Shown one piece after another: positions 43,547 through 52,471 of a stretch of DNA of 64,000 nucleotides. The number at the start of each line of letters is the position of its first letter. The stretch's first letter is position 1. The notes under the pieces were generated by a model that saw only the letters and a program-made list of their open reading frames with translations, was not told where the DNA came from and did no database searches. The stretch is taken from NCBI RefSeq assembly GCF_022179525.1, contig NZ_BPQX01000030.1, positions 1-64,000 on the forward strand, given 5' to 3'. The stretch is from Methylobacterium persicinum (GTDB taxonomy: Bacteria > Pseudomonadota > Alphaproteobacteria > Rhizobiales > Beijerinckiaceae). The translations under genes and the position numbers were made by a program.

Positions 43547-44767
43547 ATGAAGCAAGCCTCCGCGCCGCCGGACGCCGCAACCCTGACGGTGAGGGCGATC
43601 CCTGGCCTCAAGGAGATCGGAGCGCAGGTCTGGGATTCCTGCGCCCTCTCCCCCGAGACCCTCGCGGCGGGCGACGAGACGTTCAACCCCTTCGTCACGC
43701 ACGCCTTCCTCTCGGCCCTGGAGGATTCGGGCTGCGTCTCCCGGCGGACCGGGTGGCTGCCCCTGCATGTGGTGGTGGAGCGCGAGGGCAAGCTCCTCGC
43801 GGCGGCCCCCTGCTATCTGAAGTCCCACAGCCAGGGCGAGTACGTCTTCGACCATGGCTGGGCCGATGCCTACGAGCGGGCGGGGGGGAACTACTATCCC
43901 AAACTGCAGGTCAGCGTGCCGTTCACGCCCGTCACCGGGCCACGCTTCCTCATCGCCCCCGGCGCTGACCCAGACGAGGCGACGGGCGCCCTGGTCGCCG
44001 GCCTGAGGGCCCTGCGCGGGGAAACCGAGGCGTCCTCGATCCACGTCACCTTCATGCGCGAGGCGGAGTGGGAGCGTGCCGGGGCGGCGGGGTTCCTCAA
44101 GCGCACGGACCAGCAGTTCCACTGGGAGAACGACGGCTACGCCACCTTCGACGGCTTCCTCGACGCCCTCGCCTCCCGGAAGCGCAAGACCATCCGGCGG
44201 GAGCGGCGCGATGCCCTCGCGCCGGGCATCACCGTGGAGCCTCTCACCGGCGCCGACCTGACGGAGGCGGTGTGGGACGCCTTCTACGCGTTCTACGTCG
44301 ATACCGGCTCCCGCAAATGGGGCCGGCCCTACCTCAACCGGCGATTCTTTTCCCTGCTGACGGAGCGGATGGCGGATCGGATCCTGCTGGTCATGGCCAA
44401 GCGGCAGGGGCGCTACATCGCGGGCGCCATCAACATGATCGGCGACACGGCCCTCTACGGGCGCAACTGGGGCTGTATCGAGGACCACCCCTTCCTGCAT
44501 TTTGAGGTTTGCTACTACCAAGCGATCGAGTTCGCGATCGCGCGCGGCCTCAAGCGGGTCGAGGCCGGGGCGCAGGGGGAGCACAAGCTCGCCCGGGGCT
44601 ACCGCCCGGTGCTGATGCACTCCGCCCACGACATCGCCGACCCCGCGCTCCGCAAGGCGGTGGCCGACTACTTGCAACGTGAGCGGGCCCATGTGGCCGA
44701 GGCGGTCGATGTCCTCGACACCCTCACCCCCTTTCGGCGCGGCACACCCGACGAGCAGGATTCATGA
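43547..44767 (+). CDS. FemAB/GNAT-like acyltransferase family protein (COG3146/PF04339)
   Basis: A 406-residue protein. Signatures are NPFVTHAFLSALEDSGCVSRRTGW, CYLKSHSQGEYVFDHGWADAYERAGG, YYPKLQVSVPFTPVTGPRFL and RKRKTIRRERRDA, with NWGCIEDHPFLHFEVCYYQAIEFAI toward the C-terminus. This family is a double-GNAT-fold group related to FemAB peptidyltransferases; the substrate is unknown. The ATG at 43547 is chosen over an upstream frame start at 43490. Its stop overlaps the amidohydrolase start by ATGA. Confidence 0.88.
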   Translation: MKQASAPPDAATLTVRAIPGLKEIGAQVWDSCALSPETLAAGDETFNPFVTHAFLSALEDSGCVSRRTGWLPLHVVVEREGKLLAAAPCYLKSHSQGEYVFDHGWADAYERAGGNYYPKLQVSVPFTPVTGPRFLIAPGADPDEATGALVAGLRALRGETEASSIHVTFMREAEWERAGAAGFLKRTDQQFHWENDGYATFDGFLDALASRKRKTIRRERRDALAPGITVEPLTGADLTEAVWDAFYAFYVDTGSRKWGRPYLNRRFFSLLTERMADRILLVMAKRQGRYIAGAINMIGDTALYGRNWGCIEDHPFLHFEVCYYQAIEFAIARGLKRVEAGAQGEHKLARGYRPVLMHSAHDIADPALRKAVADYLQRERAHVAEAVDVLDTLTPFRRGTPDEQDS

Positions 44768-45924
44768 ACCCGATCGACCGCATTCAAGGCTTCTCCGATG
44801 AACTGACCGCCCTGCGGCGGGACCTCCACGCCCATCCCGAGACCGGATTCGAGGAGGTGCGCACCTCCGGCATCGTGGCGGACCTGCTGGAAAAGTTCGG
44901 CTGCGAGGTCCACCGGGGCGTCGGCGGCACCGGGGTGGTCGGGCTGCTGAAGGGCCGCAGCGACAACGGCCGCCGCATCGGCCTGCGGGCCGACATGGAC
45001 GCCCTGCCCATCGAGGAGGAGACCAACCTCCCCTACCGCTCCATAATTCCCGGCAAGATGCACGCCTGCGGCCATGACGGGCATACGACCATGCTGGTCG
45101 GCGCGGCGCGCTATCTCGCCGAGACCCGCGACTTCGACGGCACCGCAGTGTTCATCTTTCAGCCGGCGGAGGAAGGGCTCGGCGGCGCCCGTGCCATGCT
45201 GAAGGACGGGCTGTTCGAGCGGTTTCCCTGCGACGAGATCTACGGCCTGCACAACCAGCCGGGGGGGCAGCACGGGCAGATCAAGCTGTGCACCGGCCCG
45301 ATCATGGCGGCGGCGGACTTCTTCGACATCCGCATCCGCGGCCGTGGCATCCACGCCGCGCAGCCCCACCGGGGCATCGATCCGATCATCGTCGCCACCG
45401 GCCTCGCGCAGGCGCTGCAATCCATCGTGTCGCGCAACACCGATCCCCTGAAGTCGATCGTGCTCTCGATAACCCGGATCGCGGCCGGTTCGGCCTACAA
45501 CGTCATCCCTGAGACGGCGCACATGGCCGGCACGGTGCGGACCTTCGATGCGGAGGTGCGCAAGCTCGCCGGCACCCGGATCCGCGAACTGGCGGCGGGC
45601 TTCGCCGCCGCCTACGGCGCCGAGATCGAGGTGGACCTTCAGGACGTGTTCTCGGTGCTGGAGAACGCACCCGCGCAATCCGCCGCCGCGACCGAGGTCG
45701 CGACCGAACTGCTGGGCGCCGAGAACGTCGATCCGCACGCCACCCCGCGCATGGGCAGCGAGGATTTCGCCGACATGACGATGCGGGTGCCGGGGGCCTA
45801 TGTCTGGCTCGGCGCTGGCCCTGGAGCCGGGCTGCACAATGCGGCCTACAACTTCAACGATTCGATTATCCCCATCGGAAGTGCGTTCCTGGCCCGCATG
45901 GTGGAGCGCCGCACCGCCGCCTGA
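44764..45924 (+). CDS. M20 family metallo-amidohydrolase (hippurate hydrolase-like)
   Basis: A 386-residue cytoplasmic zinc hydrolase. LRRDLHAHPETGFEE (metal His), GLRADMDALPI, MHACGHDGHTTMLVGAARYL (Cys-Gly-His-Asp-x-His metal site) and FIFQPAEEGLGGARAM (catalytic/metal Glu pair) match the M20D group of aminoacylase/hippurate/IAA-amino-acid hydrolases. The lid domain lies at about residues 185-290. It removes an N-acyl group from an amino acid; the exact substrate is not predictable. It overlaps the acyltransferase gene. Confidence 0.92.
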   Translation: MNPIDRIQGFSDELTALRRDLHAHPETGFEEVRTSGIVADLLEKFGCEVHRGVGGTGVVGLLKGRSDNGRRIGLRADMDALPIEEETNLPYRSIIPGKMHACGHDGHTTMLVGAARYLAETRDFDGTAVFIFQPAEEGLGGARAMLKDGLFERFPCDEIYGLHNQPGGQHGQIKLCTGPIMAAADFFDIRIRGRGIHAAQPHRGIDPIIVATGLAQALQSIVSRNTDPLKSIVLSITRIAAGSAYNVIPETAHMAGTVRTFDAEVRKLAGTRIRELAAGFAAAYGAEIEVDLQDVFSVLENAPAQSAAATEVATELLGAENVDPHATPRMGSEDFADMTMRVPGAYVWLGAGPGAGLHNAAYNFNDSIIPIGSAFLARMVERRTAA

Positions 45925-45987
45925 GGCTCGACAGGGAACCGGGGCAGTGCGATCCTTCCCCAAAATCGGGGGGACCGGGAGGCCGGA

Positions 45988-46095
45988 ATGTCGGCGGACA
46001 TGCGCGAATCGCGGGCGAGCCTGATCCTGCTCGGCGTGTCCGTGGCGGCGGTGCTGATTTTCGGGGCGCTCACCCTGCTCACGCAACTGGGGTGA
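45988..46095 (+). CDS. Small single-pass membrane protein, 35 residues
   Basis: ATG at 45988 is preceded by GGGAGG at six bases, an excellent ribosome binding site. The product MSADMRESRASLILLGVSVA continues AVLIFGALTLLTQLG: a short polar head and one hydrophobic helix of about 22 residues, then a TGA at 46093. Such small membrane proteins are often unannotated. Codon positions are GC3-biased as in real genes here. Function unknown; it is 63 bases downstream of the amidohydrolase gene and may be cotranscribed. Confidence 0.55.
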   Translation: MSADMRESRASLILLGVSVAAVLIFGALTLLTQLG

Positions 46096-46183
46096 GGAGG
46101 GACAGGGCCCGCCCGGGATCATGCATCCCCGCGGCCGGCACCGGCGGATCGTGGAGTCAGTCGAGCGAGCCCTGCCGCCCTCA

Positions 46184-46277
46184 CCGTCCTTGCGAGCGCA
46201 GCGAAGCAATCCAGGGTAGCGGGACGCTTCAGATCGTGGCGCATCCGTGGATTGCTTCGCGATGCTCGCAAGGACGG
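46184..46277. repeat. Intergenic palindromic repeat (GCGAAGCAATCC family)
   Basis: Perfect 14-base terminal inverted repeats CCGTCCTTGCGAGC (46184-46197) and GCTCGCAAGGACGG (46264-46277) enclose GCGAAGCAATCCAGGG and its partner GGATTGCTTCGC. It lies between the small membrane protein gene and the end of modC. Confidence 0.85.
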
Positions 46278-46323
46278 GGTTGGCACCTTGCAAAACGCCG
46301 GGGCGCCGCCCGAACCAGACCCT

Positions 46324-47448
46324 TCAGATCGCGATGGTCGGCCGCCCGGTCCCGAAGCCGGCGGGGTCGAAGGCCGCGCTCTTGATGATCGCTACCACCT
46401 CCCGGCCCGGGACGAGGCCGAGGTCGCGCACCGCTGCCTCCGTCAGCTGGGCGGTGAGGATGGCGCCAGCGCAATCGATCTCCACCAGCACCCCCGTTCC
46501 GGCGGACGCCAGGGCCAGCACCCGGCCCGGCAGGGTGTTGCGGGCGGAGAGACCCTGCGGCGCCTCCGTTGCCACCAGCACGTCCCGGGCGGGGATGCGG
46601 ACCCGGACCGTCGCGCCCTTTGGCCGGGCGAGGTCCGGCACTAGCAGCATCCCGGCCTGACCGGTGAGGCGGGTGAGGCCGGTCCGCGGGTCGCGCCCCT
46701 CCACGATCATGTCGAGGAGGGCGCCGGGCTCCCCGTGCAGGGGAATCAGGTCGGCCCGGCGCAAAATCTCTTCGGCCGGACCAGTTGCGGCGACCCGGCC
46801 AGCGTCGAGCACCACGATCGTTCCGGCGAGCCGCGCCACCTCCGCGACAGAATGGCTGACATAGACGATGGGCACCCCCGCCTCGTCGCGCAGGCGCTCG
46901 ATGTAAGGGAGGATCTCCGCCTTCCGGCCCTCATCGAGGGCGGCGAGGGGCTCGTCCATCAGCAGGAGTCGGGGCCTCGCCAGAAGGGCCCGGCCGATGG
47001 CGACCCGCTGGCGTTCGCCCCCCGACAGGCCTGCCGGCTGCCGGGCCAGGAGCGGCCCGATCCCGAGCATGCCCGTCACGGCGTCGAACTCCGCCGGATC
47101 GTGGGGCAGCCGGGCGAAGACCCGGCCGTAGGCGAGGTTTTGCGCCACGCTGAGGTGGGGGAACAGCCGGGCATCCTGAAACACCACGCCGACCCGGCGG
47201 CGGTGGGGCGGCAGGACGATGCGGGCGCGGCGGTCCACGAGGACGTGGCCCGCCACCGCGATCCGGCCCCGGTCCGGGGTGGCGAGGCCGGCGATCAGGT
47301 CGATCAGCGTGGTCTTGCCGGAGCCCGATCGCCCGAACAGGGCCGTCAGCCCCAGCCCGGCGGTGAAGGCCGCCTCGAGGGAGAACGCGCCGCGCCTGAG
47401 GGCCACGTCGACGGCGATGACCTCCGAATAATCCGAGCCCGCCGTCAT
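46324..47448 (-). CDS. modC: Molybdate ABC transporter ATP-binding protein
   Basis: A 374-residue protein: an ATPase domain with Walker A GRSGSGKTT (39-47), signature LSGGERQRVAIGRALLA, Walker B LLLMDEPLAALD and switch VYVSHSVAEV, followed after about residue 290 by a C-terminal Mop domain (ARNTLPGRVLALASAGTGVLVEID and TEAAVRDLGLVPG) that binds oxyanion. The ATPase-Mop architecture is specific for ModC. The start overlaps the modB stop as ATGA; operon modABC. Confidence 0.95.
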   Translation of the reverse strand: MTAGSDYSEVIAVDVALRRGAFSLEAAFTAGLGLTALFGRSGSGKTTLIDLIAGLATPDRGRIAVAGHVLVDRRARIVLPPHRRRVGVVFQDARLFPHLSVAQNLAYGRVFARLPHDPAEFDAVTGMLGIGPLLARQPAGLSGGERQRVAIGRALLARPRLLLMDEPLAALDEGRKAEILPYIERLRDEAGVPIVYVSHSVAEVARLAGTIVVLDAGRVAATGPAEEILRRADLIPLHGEPGALLDMIVEGRDPRTGLTRLTGQAGMLLVPDLARPKGATVRVRIPARDVLVATEAPQGLSARNTLPGRVLALASAGTGVLVEIDCAGAILTAQLTEAAVRDLGLVPGREVVAIIKSAAFDPAGFGTGRPTIAI

Positions 47449-48140
47449 CCCACCCCCAGCCGCCTTCCGGCCCGGGCAGCCAGGGCCTCCGAGGCTAGGA
47501 GCGCCGAGACCGACACGGCCACGGAGACGAGGGTGAGGCGAAGCGCCGGTCCCTCCCCGCCCGGCACCTGGGTCAGCGTGTAGATCGCCGAGGGCAGGGT
47601 CTGCGTCTCGCCGGGAATGTTCGAGACGAAGGTGATGGTCGCGCCGAATTCACCCATCGCCTTGGCGAAGGCGAGCACCGCCCCGGCGAGGCATCCCGGC
47701 AGACTGAGGGGCAGGGTCACCGTGAGGAACACCAGGAACGGGGAGGCGCCCAGGGTCCCCGCGGCGTCCTCGAGTCGCCGGTCCACGGCTTCCAGGGAGA
47801 GGCGCATCGCCCGGACCATCAGCGGAAAGCCCATCACCCCACAGGCCAGGGCCGCCCCCGTCCAGCGGAAGGCGAAGACGATTCCCCATTCGGCGAGCGG
47901 CGCGCCGAGCACCCCCCGTCGGCCGAAGGCCAGGAGCAATAGGTAGCCCGTCACCACCGGCGGTAGGATCAGGGGCAGGTGGACGAGACCGTCGAGGAGC
48001 GCCCGGCCGGGAAAGCGGCGCCGGGCCAGCAGCCAAGCCACCGCCAGCCCAAGGGGCAGCGAGACGAGCGTCGCGCTCGTCGCGACCTTCAGGCTGAGGA
48101 GGACCGCCTGCCACTCGTCCGGGCCGAGGCCGAAGGTCAA
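47445..48140 (-). CDS. modB: Molybdate ABC transporter permease
   Basis: A 231-residue permease with five to six hydrophobic helices and the EAA loop (LEDAAGTLGASPFLVFLTVTLP). PLILPPVVTGYLLLLAFGRRG and AKAMGEFGATITFVSNIPGETQTLP are typical of ModB. The start is probably the TTG at 48140, giving a TTGA overlap with the modA stop and the correct family length; no ATG or GTG fits. It forms the inner-membrane channel with ModC. Confidence 0.93.
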   Translation of the reverse strand: MTFGLGPDEWQAVLLSLKVATSATLVSLPLGLAVAWLLARRRFPGRALLDGLVHLPLILPPVVTGYLLLLAFGRRGVLGAPLAEWGIVFAFRWTGAALACGVMGFPLMVRAMRLSLEAVDRRLEDAAGTLGASPFLVFLTVTLPLSLPGCLAGAVLAFAKAMGEFGATITFVSNIPGETQTLPSAIYTLTQVPGGEGPALRLTLVSVAVSVSALLASEALAARAGRRLGVG

Positions 48141-48961
48141 TGGCCGCTGCCCGGGGCGGCGATCACCGTGAAGCCCTGCCGCTCGAAGGCGCCCCGGGCC
48201 GGCGGGCTCGTCAGGAAGGCCAGGAACGCTGCGGCGTCGGGATTGGCTGAATCCTTCGTCAGGGCCGCCGGGTAGGTGATGGGGGGGTGGCTGTCCGAAG
48301 GGAAGGTCGCCACCACCCGCACTTTCGGCTCCGCGGCGGCATCCGTGGCGTAGACGATGCCGAGCGGCGCCTCTCCGCGGGCGACGAGCAGAAGCGCGGC
48401 GCGCACATTCTCGGCCTGCGCCACCTGCCCCTTCACGGCCTCCCAGGCGCCGAGCTTGTCCAGGGCCGCCTTGCCGTATTTCCCCGCCGGTACCGCCTCC
48501 GTGTTCGCCATGGCGAGCTTGCCGCCGGCAATGGCCTTGGAGAGCGTCGAGCCCAGGTCCGGCGCCAGGGCGATCTGCGGGTCGGCGCCCGCCCCCGCCC
48601 CCGCCGGAGCGATCAGCACGAGGGCGTTGCGCAGGAGATCGAAGCGGCTGCCGGGCCGGATGCTCCCCGCCTTCTCCGCATAATCCATCCATGCCTCGTC
48701 GGCGGAGATGAACAGGTCGGCCGGCGCCCCCGCCTCGATCTGCTTGGCCAGGGCGTTCGAGCCGGCATAGGAGATCCGGGTCGCCTTGCCGGTCTGCTTC
48801 GCCCACAGGGCGGAGGCGTCGTCGAGGGCATTCTTCAGACTCGCGGCGGCGAAGATCACCACCGGTTCCGCCGCCCGCGCCGGCTGCACCGCCAACGGGA
48901 GCAGGCAGGCGAGGGCCGAAAGCCAGATCCGTCGTGTGATCGCCGAACGCATCCGCACCAT
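48137..48961 (-). CDS. modA: Molybdate ABC transporter substrate-binding protein
   Basis: A protein of about 274 residues with a signal peptide (cleavage near QPARAAE) and the ModA opening VVIFAAASLKNALDDASALW, which carries the oxyanion-binding Ser-Leu. Further motifs are SYAGSNALAKQIEAGAPADLFISAD and GIVYATDAAAEP, ending in TSPPARGAFERQGFTV. It captures molybdate (or tungstate) in the periplasm. I prefer the ATG at 48961, preceded by GGGGACAGGG, over a GTG at 48976. A ModE-like palindrome lies about 40 bases upstream. Confidence 0.93.
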   Translation of the reverse strand: MVRMRSAITRRIWLSALACLLPLAVQPARAAEPVVIFAAASLKNALDDASALWAKQTGKATRISYAGSNALAKQIEAGAPADLFISADEAWMDYAEKAGSIRPGSRFDLLRNALVLIAPAGAGAGADPQIALAPDLGSTLSKAIAGGKLAMANTEAVPAGKYGKAALDKLGAWEAVKGQVAQAENVRAALLLVARGEAPLGIVYATDAAAEPKVRVVATFPSDSHPPITYPAALTKDSANPDAAAFLAFLTSPPARGAFERQGFTVIAAPGSGH

Positions 48962-48999
48962 ACCCTGTCCCCGCACCCTGTCCCCGCCGCGGACCCGAC

Positions 49000-49023
49000 C
49001 GTTATATCCGGCCGGCTATGGCG
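49000..49023 (-). promoter_or_regulatory. Candidate ModE-type operator upstream of modA
   Basis: CGTTATAT-CCGGCCGG-CTATGGCG has the 24-base size and half-site spacing of the E. coli modA operator (CGTTATAT...ACATAACG). The first half-site is identical and the second shares ATA and CG. It lies 39 bases upstream of the modA start. Molybdate-loaded ModE would repress here. The second half is imperfect and no modE gene is in the window. Confidence 0.5.
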
Positions 49024-49524
49024 GTGATCTTACGGCCCTCCATCGCCGGGGCAAGGGGGCGTTGTCCCCTTCATGGGCGCGAGGCGGCGCCAGATCGGGC
49101 CCCGTCGCCGCCGGTGACGGACGGATCGGGCGGGGTCGGCAGGCAGTCCACCGCCCTGTGCAAGCGGCTGAGGGCCACCAGGAGCCGGCCCGGGAGGGGC
49201 GAATCAGGCAGGGGTGGGCCGAATTGCGCATCGGTTCGCCGGGCCGGCGCCTGCGCCAGAACGATCGGCCCATGCGGGCCAGGCTGGCCGGAGAGGGGAC
49301 GACTCGAACGCATCACTCTTACGCATCCCATGAACGACTTCGTCACGAAGCCCCCAAAAACGCCGACCCGGCGGCCGGGTTCCGGGTCTGCGTGGTGAAC
49401 GCCTGAACACGATGCCGCATTCCTGGGCACCGTCGCGTGAGAATCGCAGGTGACGCCCTCCCAGGAGCGGATCGCGCGTGCACCCCCCTGTGACACGGCG
49501 CCCGGGGGCGCTAACACGGCGACC
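49024..49524. other. Intergenic region between modA and prmA without a recognisable gene
   Basis: About 500 bases. Several frames are open on both strands, but their translations are Arg/Pro/Gly-rich without hydrophobic cores or family motifs, as expected of GC-rich noncoding DNA. No tRNA, repeat family or strong hairpin was noticed. It should hold the prmA promoter. Confidence 0.55.
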
Positions 49525-50457
49525 ATGCTCGAAGGCCTGCCACCCCACCGACCGACCCACGTCCTGCGCCTGGACACCGACGAACGGTCGGCGCGGGCGA
49601 TGACGGATCTGCTCGGGGAGATGTTCGATCCGACCGAGACGGCCGTGGCCGCCTTCGAGGATGAGGACGGGAAGACGTGGCGGCTCGAAGCCTATTTCGC
49701 CGATTCGCCGGACGAGCAATTCGTCCGCGACCTGATCCGCCCTGTGATCGGGCCCCAGGCGGACGAAGCCGAGTTCCGCACCATCGCCGAGCAGGATTGG
49801 GTGCGCGCCTCCCTGGAGGGGCTGAAGCCCGTCCGAGCCGGCCGTTTCCTGATTCACGGCGCCCACGACCGGGATGCGCGGCGGACCAACGACCTCGCCA
49901 TCGAGATCGAGGCGGCGCTGGCCTTCGGCACCGGCCATCACGGCACCACCCTGGGCTGCCTCCAGGCCCTCGTCGCCGAGCGCAAGCGCCGCCGGCCGCG
50001 CCATGTCCTCGACGTCGGCACCGGCACGGGCATCCTCGCCTTCGCCGCCGCCAGGGACCTGCGCCAACCGGTGGTGGCGGGAGACCTCGACGGCGAGGCC
50101 GTGACCACCGCCCGGGAGAATGCCCGCCTCAACGGCCTCGGGCCCTGGCTCAAGCTCTACCACGCCGCCGGCACCCGCCACCGCATGGCCGCCCGGCCCC
50201 GCCATTTCGACCTCGTCTTCGCCAACATCCTCGCCAAGCCCCTGCGGCTGCTCGCGCCGAGCCTGACCGCCGTCGTGGCCGGGGGCGGGACGCTGATCCT
50301 GTCCGGCCTGATCGAGCGGGACGTGCCCGGCGTCCTCTCCGCCTACCGTCACCAGGGCTTCGCCCTCGTCCGGCGGGGGACGATCGAGGGCTGGGTGCAT
50401 CTCGTCCTGCGCCGGGGTGGCGCCGCGCCGCGGGCGATGGCGACGCGCGCCCGGTGA
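49525..50457 (+). CDS. prmA: Ribosomal protein L11 methyltransferase
   Basis: A 310-residue SAM-dependent methyltransferase. The substrate-recognition domain occupies about residues 1-110, with EQDWVRASLEGLKPVRAGRF typical of PrmA. The catalytic domain has FGTGHHGTTLGCLQAL, SAM motif I LDVGTGTGILAFAAA (around residue 163) and FANILAKPLRLLAP (around 234). It trimethylates L11. The ATG at 49525 gives the expected length. The aminopeptidase gene follows 66 bases later on the same strand. Confidence 0.94.
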   Translation: MLEGLPPHRPTHVLRLDTDERSARAMTDLLGEMFDPTETAVAAFEDEDGKTWRLEAYFADSPDEQFVRDLIRPVIGPQADEAEFRTIAEQDWVRASLEGLKPVRAGRFLIHGAHDRDARRTNDLAIEIEAALAFGTGHHGTTLGCLQALVAERKRRRPRHVLDVGTGTGILAFAAARDLRQPVVAGDLDGEAVTTARENARLNGLGPWLKLYHAAGTRHRMAARPRHFDLVFANILAKPLRLLAPSLTAVVAGGGTLILSGLIERDVPGVLSAYRHQGFALVRRGTIEGWVHLVLRRGGAAPRAMATRAR

Positions 50458-50523
50458 CGACATCCGGCCAAATGGCCGAATGGGCCGTTGCCGCCCGGGC
50501 GTTGCGGGCGCTAGGCTCCCGCC

Positions 50524-52347
50524 ATGACCGAACGCCGCCGCTTCCAGACCTTCGACGATCCGGGCCACCGTAAGGGACCGGAGCGTATCGCCGCCCTGCG
50601 CGCCGCCCTGAGGGAAATCGGGGTCGATGGGTTCGTGGTGCCCCGGGCCGACGAGCACCAGTCGGAATACGTGCCGGCCAATGCCGAGCGCCTCGCGTGG
50701 CTCACCGGCTTCACCGGATCGGCGGGGACCGCCGTGATCCTGAACGACTCCGCCGCCCTCGTGGTGGATGGGCGCTACACCCTCCAGGCGCCTGCCCAGG
50801 TCGATACCGGGCTGGTAACCGTCGTGCCGCTGTCGGACAAGTCGCCGGAGGCGTGGCTCGCCGAGCATCTCGGCCGGGACCGGGTGTTGGGCTACGACCC
50901 GTGGCTGCACACGCCCGATGGGGTGAGCCGCCTGGAGCGGGCGGCGGCGAAGGCCGGCGGCAGCCTGCGCGCCCTGCCCGAGAACCCGATCGATGCCTGC
51001 TGGGCCGGGCGCCCGAAGCCCCCCGCCGGCCGGGTCGTGGCCCATCCCGAGGCCCTGGCGGGCGAGGCGGCGGCGGACAAGCTCGCGCGGGTGCGGGCGG
51101 CGCTGGAGGCCGATTCCTGCGATGCCCTCGTGATCTCGGACCCGCATAACCTCGCCTGGGCCTTCAACCTGCGCGGCGGCGATATCGGCCACACACCCCT
51201 CGCCCTCGGCTACGCGATCCTGCCGCGGGAGGGCCGCGCCCGGCTGTTCCTCACCTCCGGCGACATCGACCCCGCCCTGCGCGCCGCCCTGGACCCCATC
51301 GCGGAGGTCGCGCCGCGGGCCGATCTCGACGAGGGAATCGCCTCCCTGGCCGGCGCCCGGGTGCGCCTCGACGGGGCGACGGGGACCGCGGCCCTGAAGG
51401 ACCGGGTCGAGGCCGCGGGCGGCACGGTGGATGTCGGCAAGGATCCGATCACCGCCATGAAGGCGGTGAAGAACGGCGCCGAGATCGCCGGCACCCGGGC
51501 CGCGCATCTGCGCGACGGGGCAAGCGTGGTGCGCTTCCTCGCGTGGCTCGACGGGCGGGCGGCCGCGGGCGACCTCACCGAGATCGCGGCGGTGGAAGCG
51601 CTCGAGGATTTCCGCGCGGCGGGCGGGGACCTTCGCGACGTCTCCTTCCCCACCATCTCCGGTTCCGGCCCCAACGGCGCCGTCGTCCACTACCGGGTCA
51701 CCCGCGAGACCGACCGCCCGGTGCGGCAGGGCGAACTCTTCCTGGTCGATTCCGGTGCCCAGTACCCGGACGGCACCACCGACATCACCCGCACCCTCGC
51801 CATCGGCGCGCCGACCCAGGAGATGCGCGACCGCTACACGCGGGTGCTCCAGGGCCATGTCGCCATCTCCCGGGCGGTCTTCCCCAGGGGCACGACGGGC
51901 GCCCAGATCGACGCCTTCGCCCGGGCGCCCCTGTGGCGGGCCGGCCTCGACTTCGACCACGGTACCGGCCACGGGGTCGGGGCCTTCCTCTCCGTGCACG
52001 AGGGGCCGCAGCGCATCGCCAAGACCGGCACCGTGGCCCTGGAACCGGGGATGATCCTCTCGAACGAGCCCGGCTACTACGCCACCGGCCGCTACGGCAT
52101 CCGCATCGAGAACCTCGTCCTCGTGGAGCCCCGGACGGTTCCGGGGGGCGAGCGGCCGGTGCTCGGCTTCGAGACCCTGACCCTCGTTCCCTACGACCGG
52201 CGGCTGATCGATGCCTCCCTGCTCGACGCGAGCGAGCGCGCCTGGATCGATGGCTACCATGCCCGCGTCCGGGAGGCCCTGTCGCCCCTGGTGGATGGGC
52301 CCACGGCCGCTTGGCTAGACGAGGCGACGGCCCCGCTCGAGGGCTGA
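50524..52347 (+). CDS. pepP: Xaa-Pro aminopeptidase (M24B)
   Basis: A 607-residue aminopeptidase P of the long three-domain type: two creatinase-like N-terminal domains (GFVVPRADEHQSEYVPANAERLAWLTGF at the start) and a pita-bread catalytic domain. Metal ligands are visible in VDSGAQYPDGTTDITRT (two Asp, about residues 408-420), HGTGHGVG (His, about 480), ILSNEPGYY (Glu) and GIRIENLVLV (Glu). It releases N-terminal residues preceding proline. The cytoplasmic location is inferred from the absence of a signal peptide. Confidence 0.95.
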   Translation: MTERRRFQTFDDPGHRKGPERIAALRAALREIGVDGFVVPRADEHQSEYVPANAERLAWLTGFTGSAGTAVILNDSAALVVDGRYTLQAPAQVDTGLVTVVPLSDKSPEAWLAEHLGRDRVLGYDPWLHTPDGVSRLERAAAKAGGSLRALPENPIDACWAGRPKPPAGRVVAHPEALAGEAAADKLARVRAALEADSCDALVISDPHNLAWAFNLRGGDIGHTPLALGYAILPREGRARLFLTSGDIDPALRAALDPIAEVAPRADLDEGIASLAGARVRLDGATGTAALKDRVEAAGGTVDVGKDPITAMKAVKNGAEIAGTRAAHLRDGASVVRFLAWLDGRAAAGDLTEIAAVEALEDFRAAGGDLRDVSFPTISGSGPNGAVVHYRVTRETDRPVRQGELFLVDSGAQYPDGTTDITRTLAIGAPTQEMRDRYTRVLQGHVAISRAVFPRGTTGAQIDAFARAPLWRAGLDFDHGTGHGVGAFLSVHEGPQRIAKTGTVALEPGMILSNEPGYYATGRYGIRIENLVLVEPRTVPGGERPVLGFETLTLVPYDRRLIDASLLDASERAWIDGYHARVREALSPLVDGPTAAWLDEATAPLEG

Positions 52348-52471
52348 GCGCCCGATTTCCCGGGTTGAGGGAGGGCGAGGCGAGGTGACCGCTTGGTCCT
52401 GGGCTCCCCGCCCCGTAAAAGCCGCTGGGGCCGGGGAGAAACTTCCGGCCTCCCGGCGCGAAGAGCCCCGT

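Noticed and set aside
49018-49398. Possible gene between modA and prmA
   Set aside because: Frames on both strands have Arg/Pro/Gly-rich translations with no ribosome binding site or family feature.
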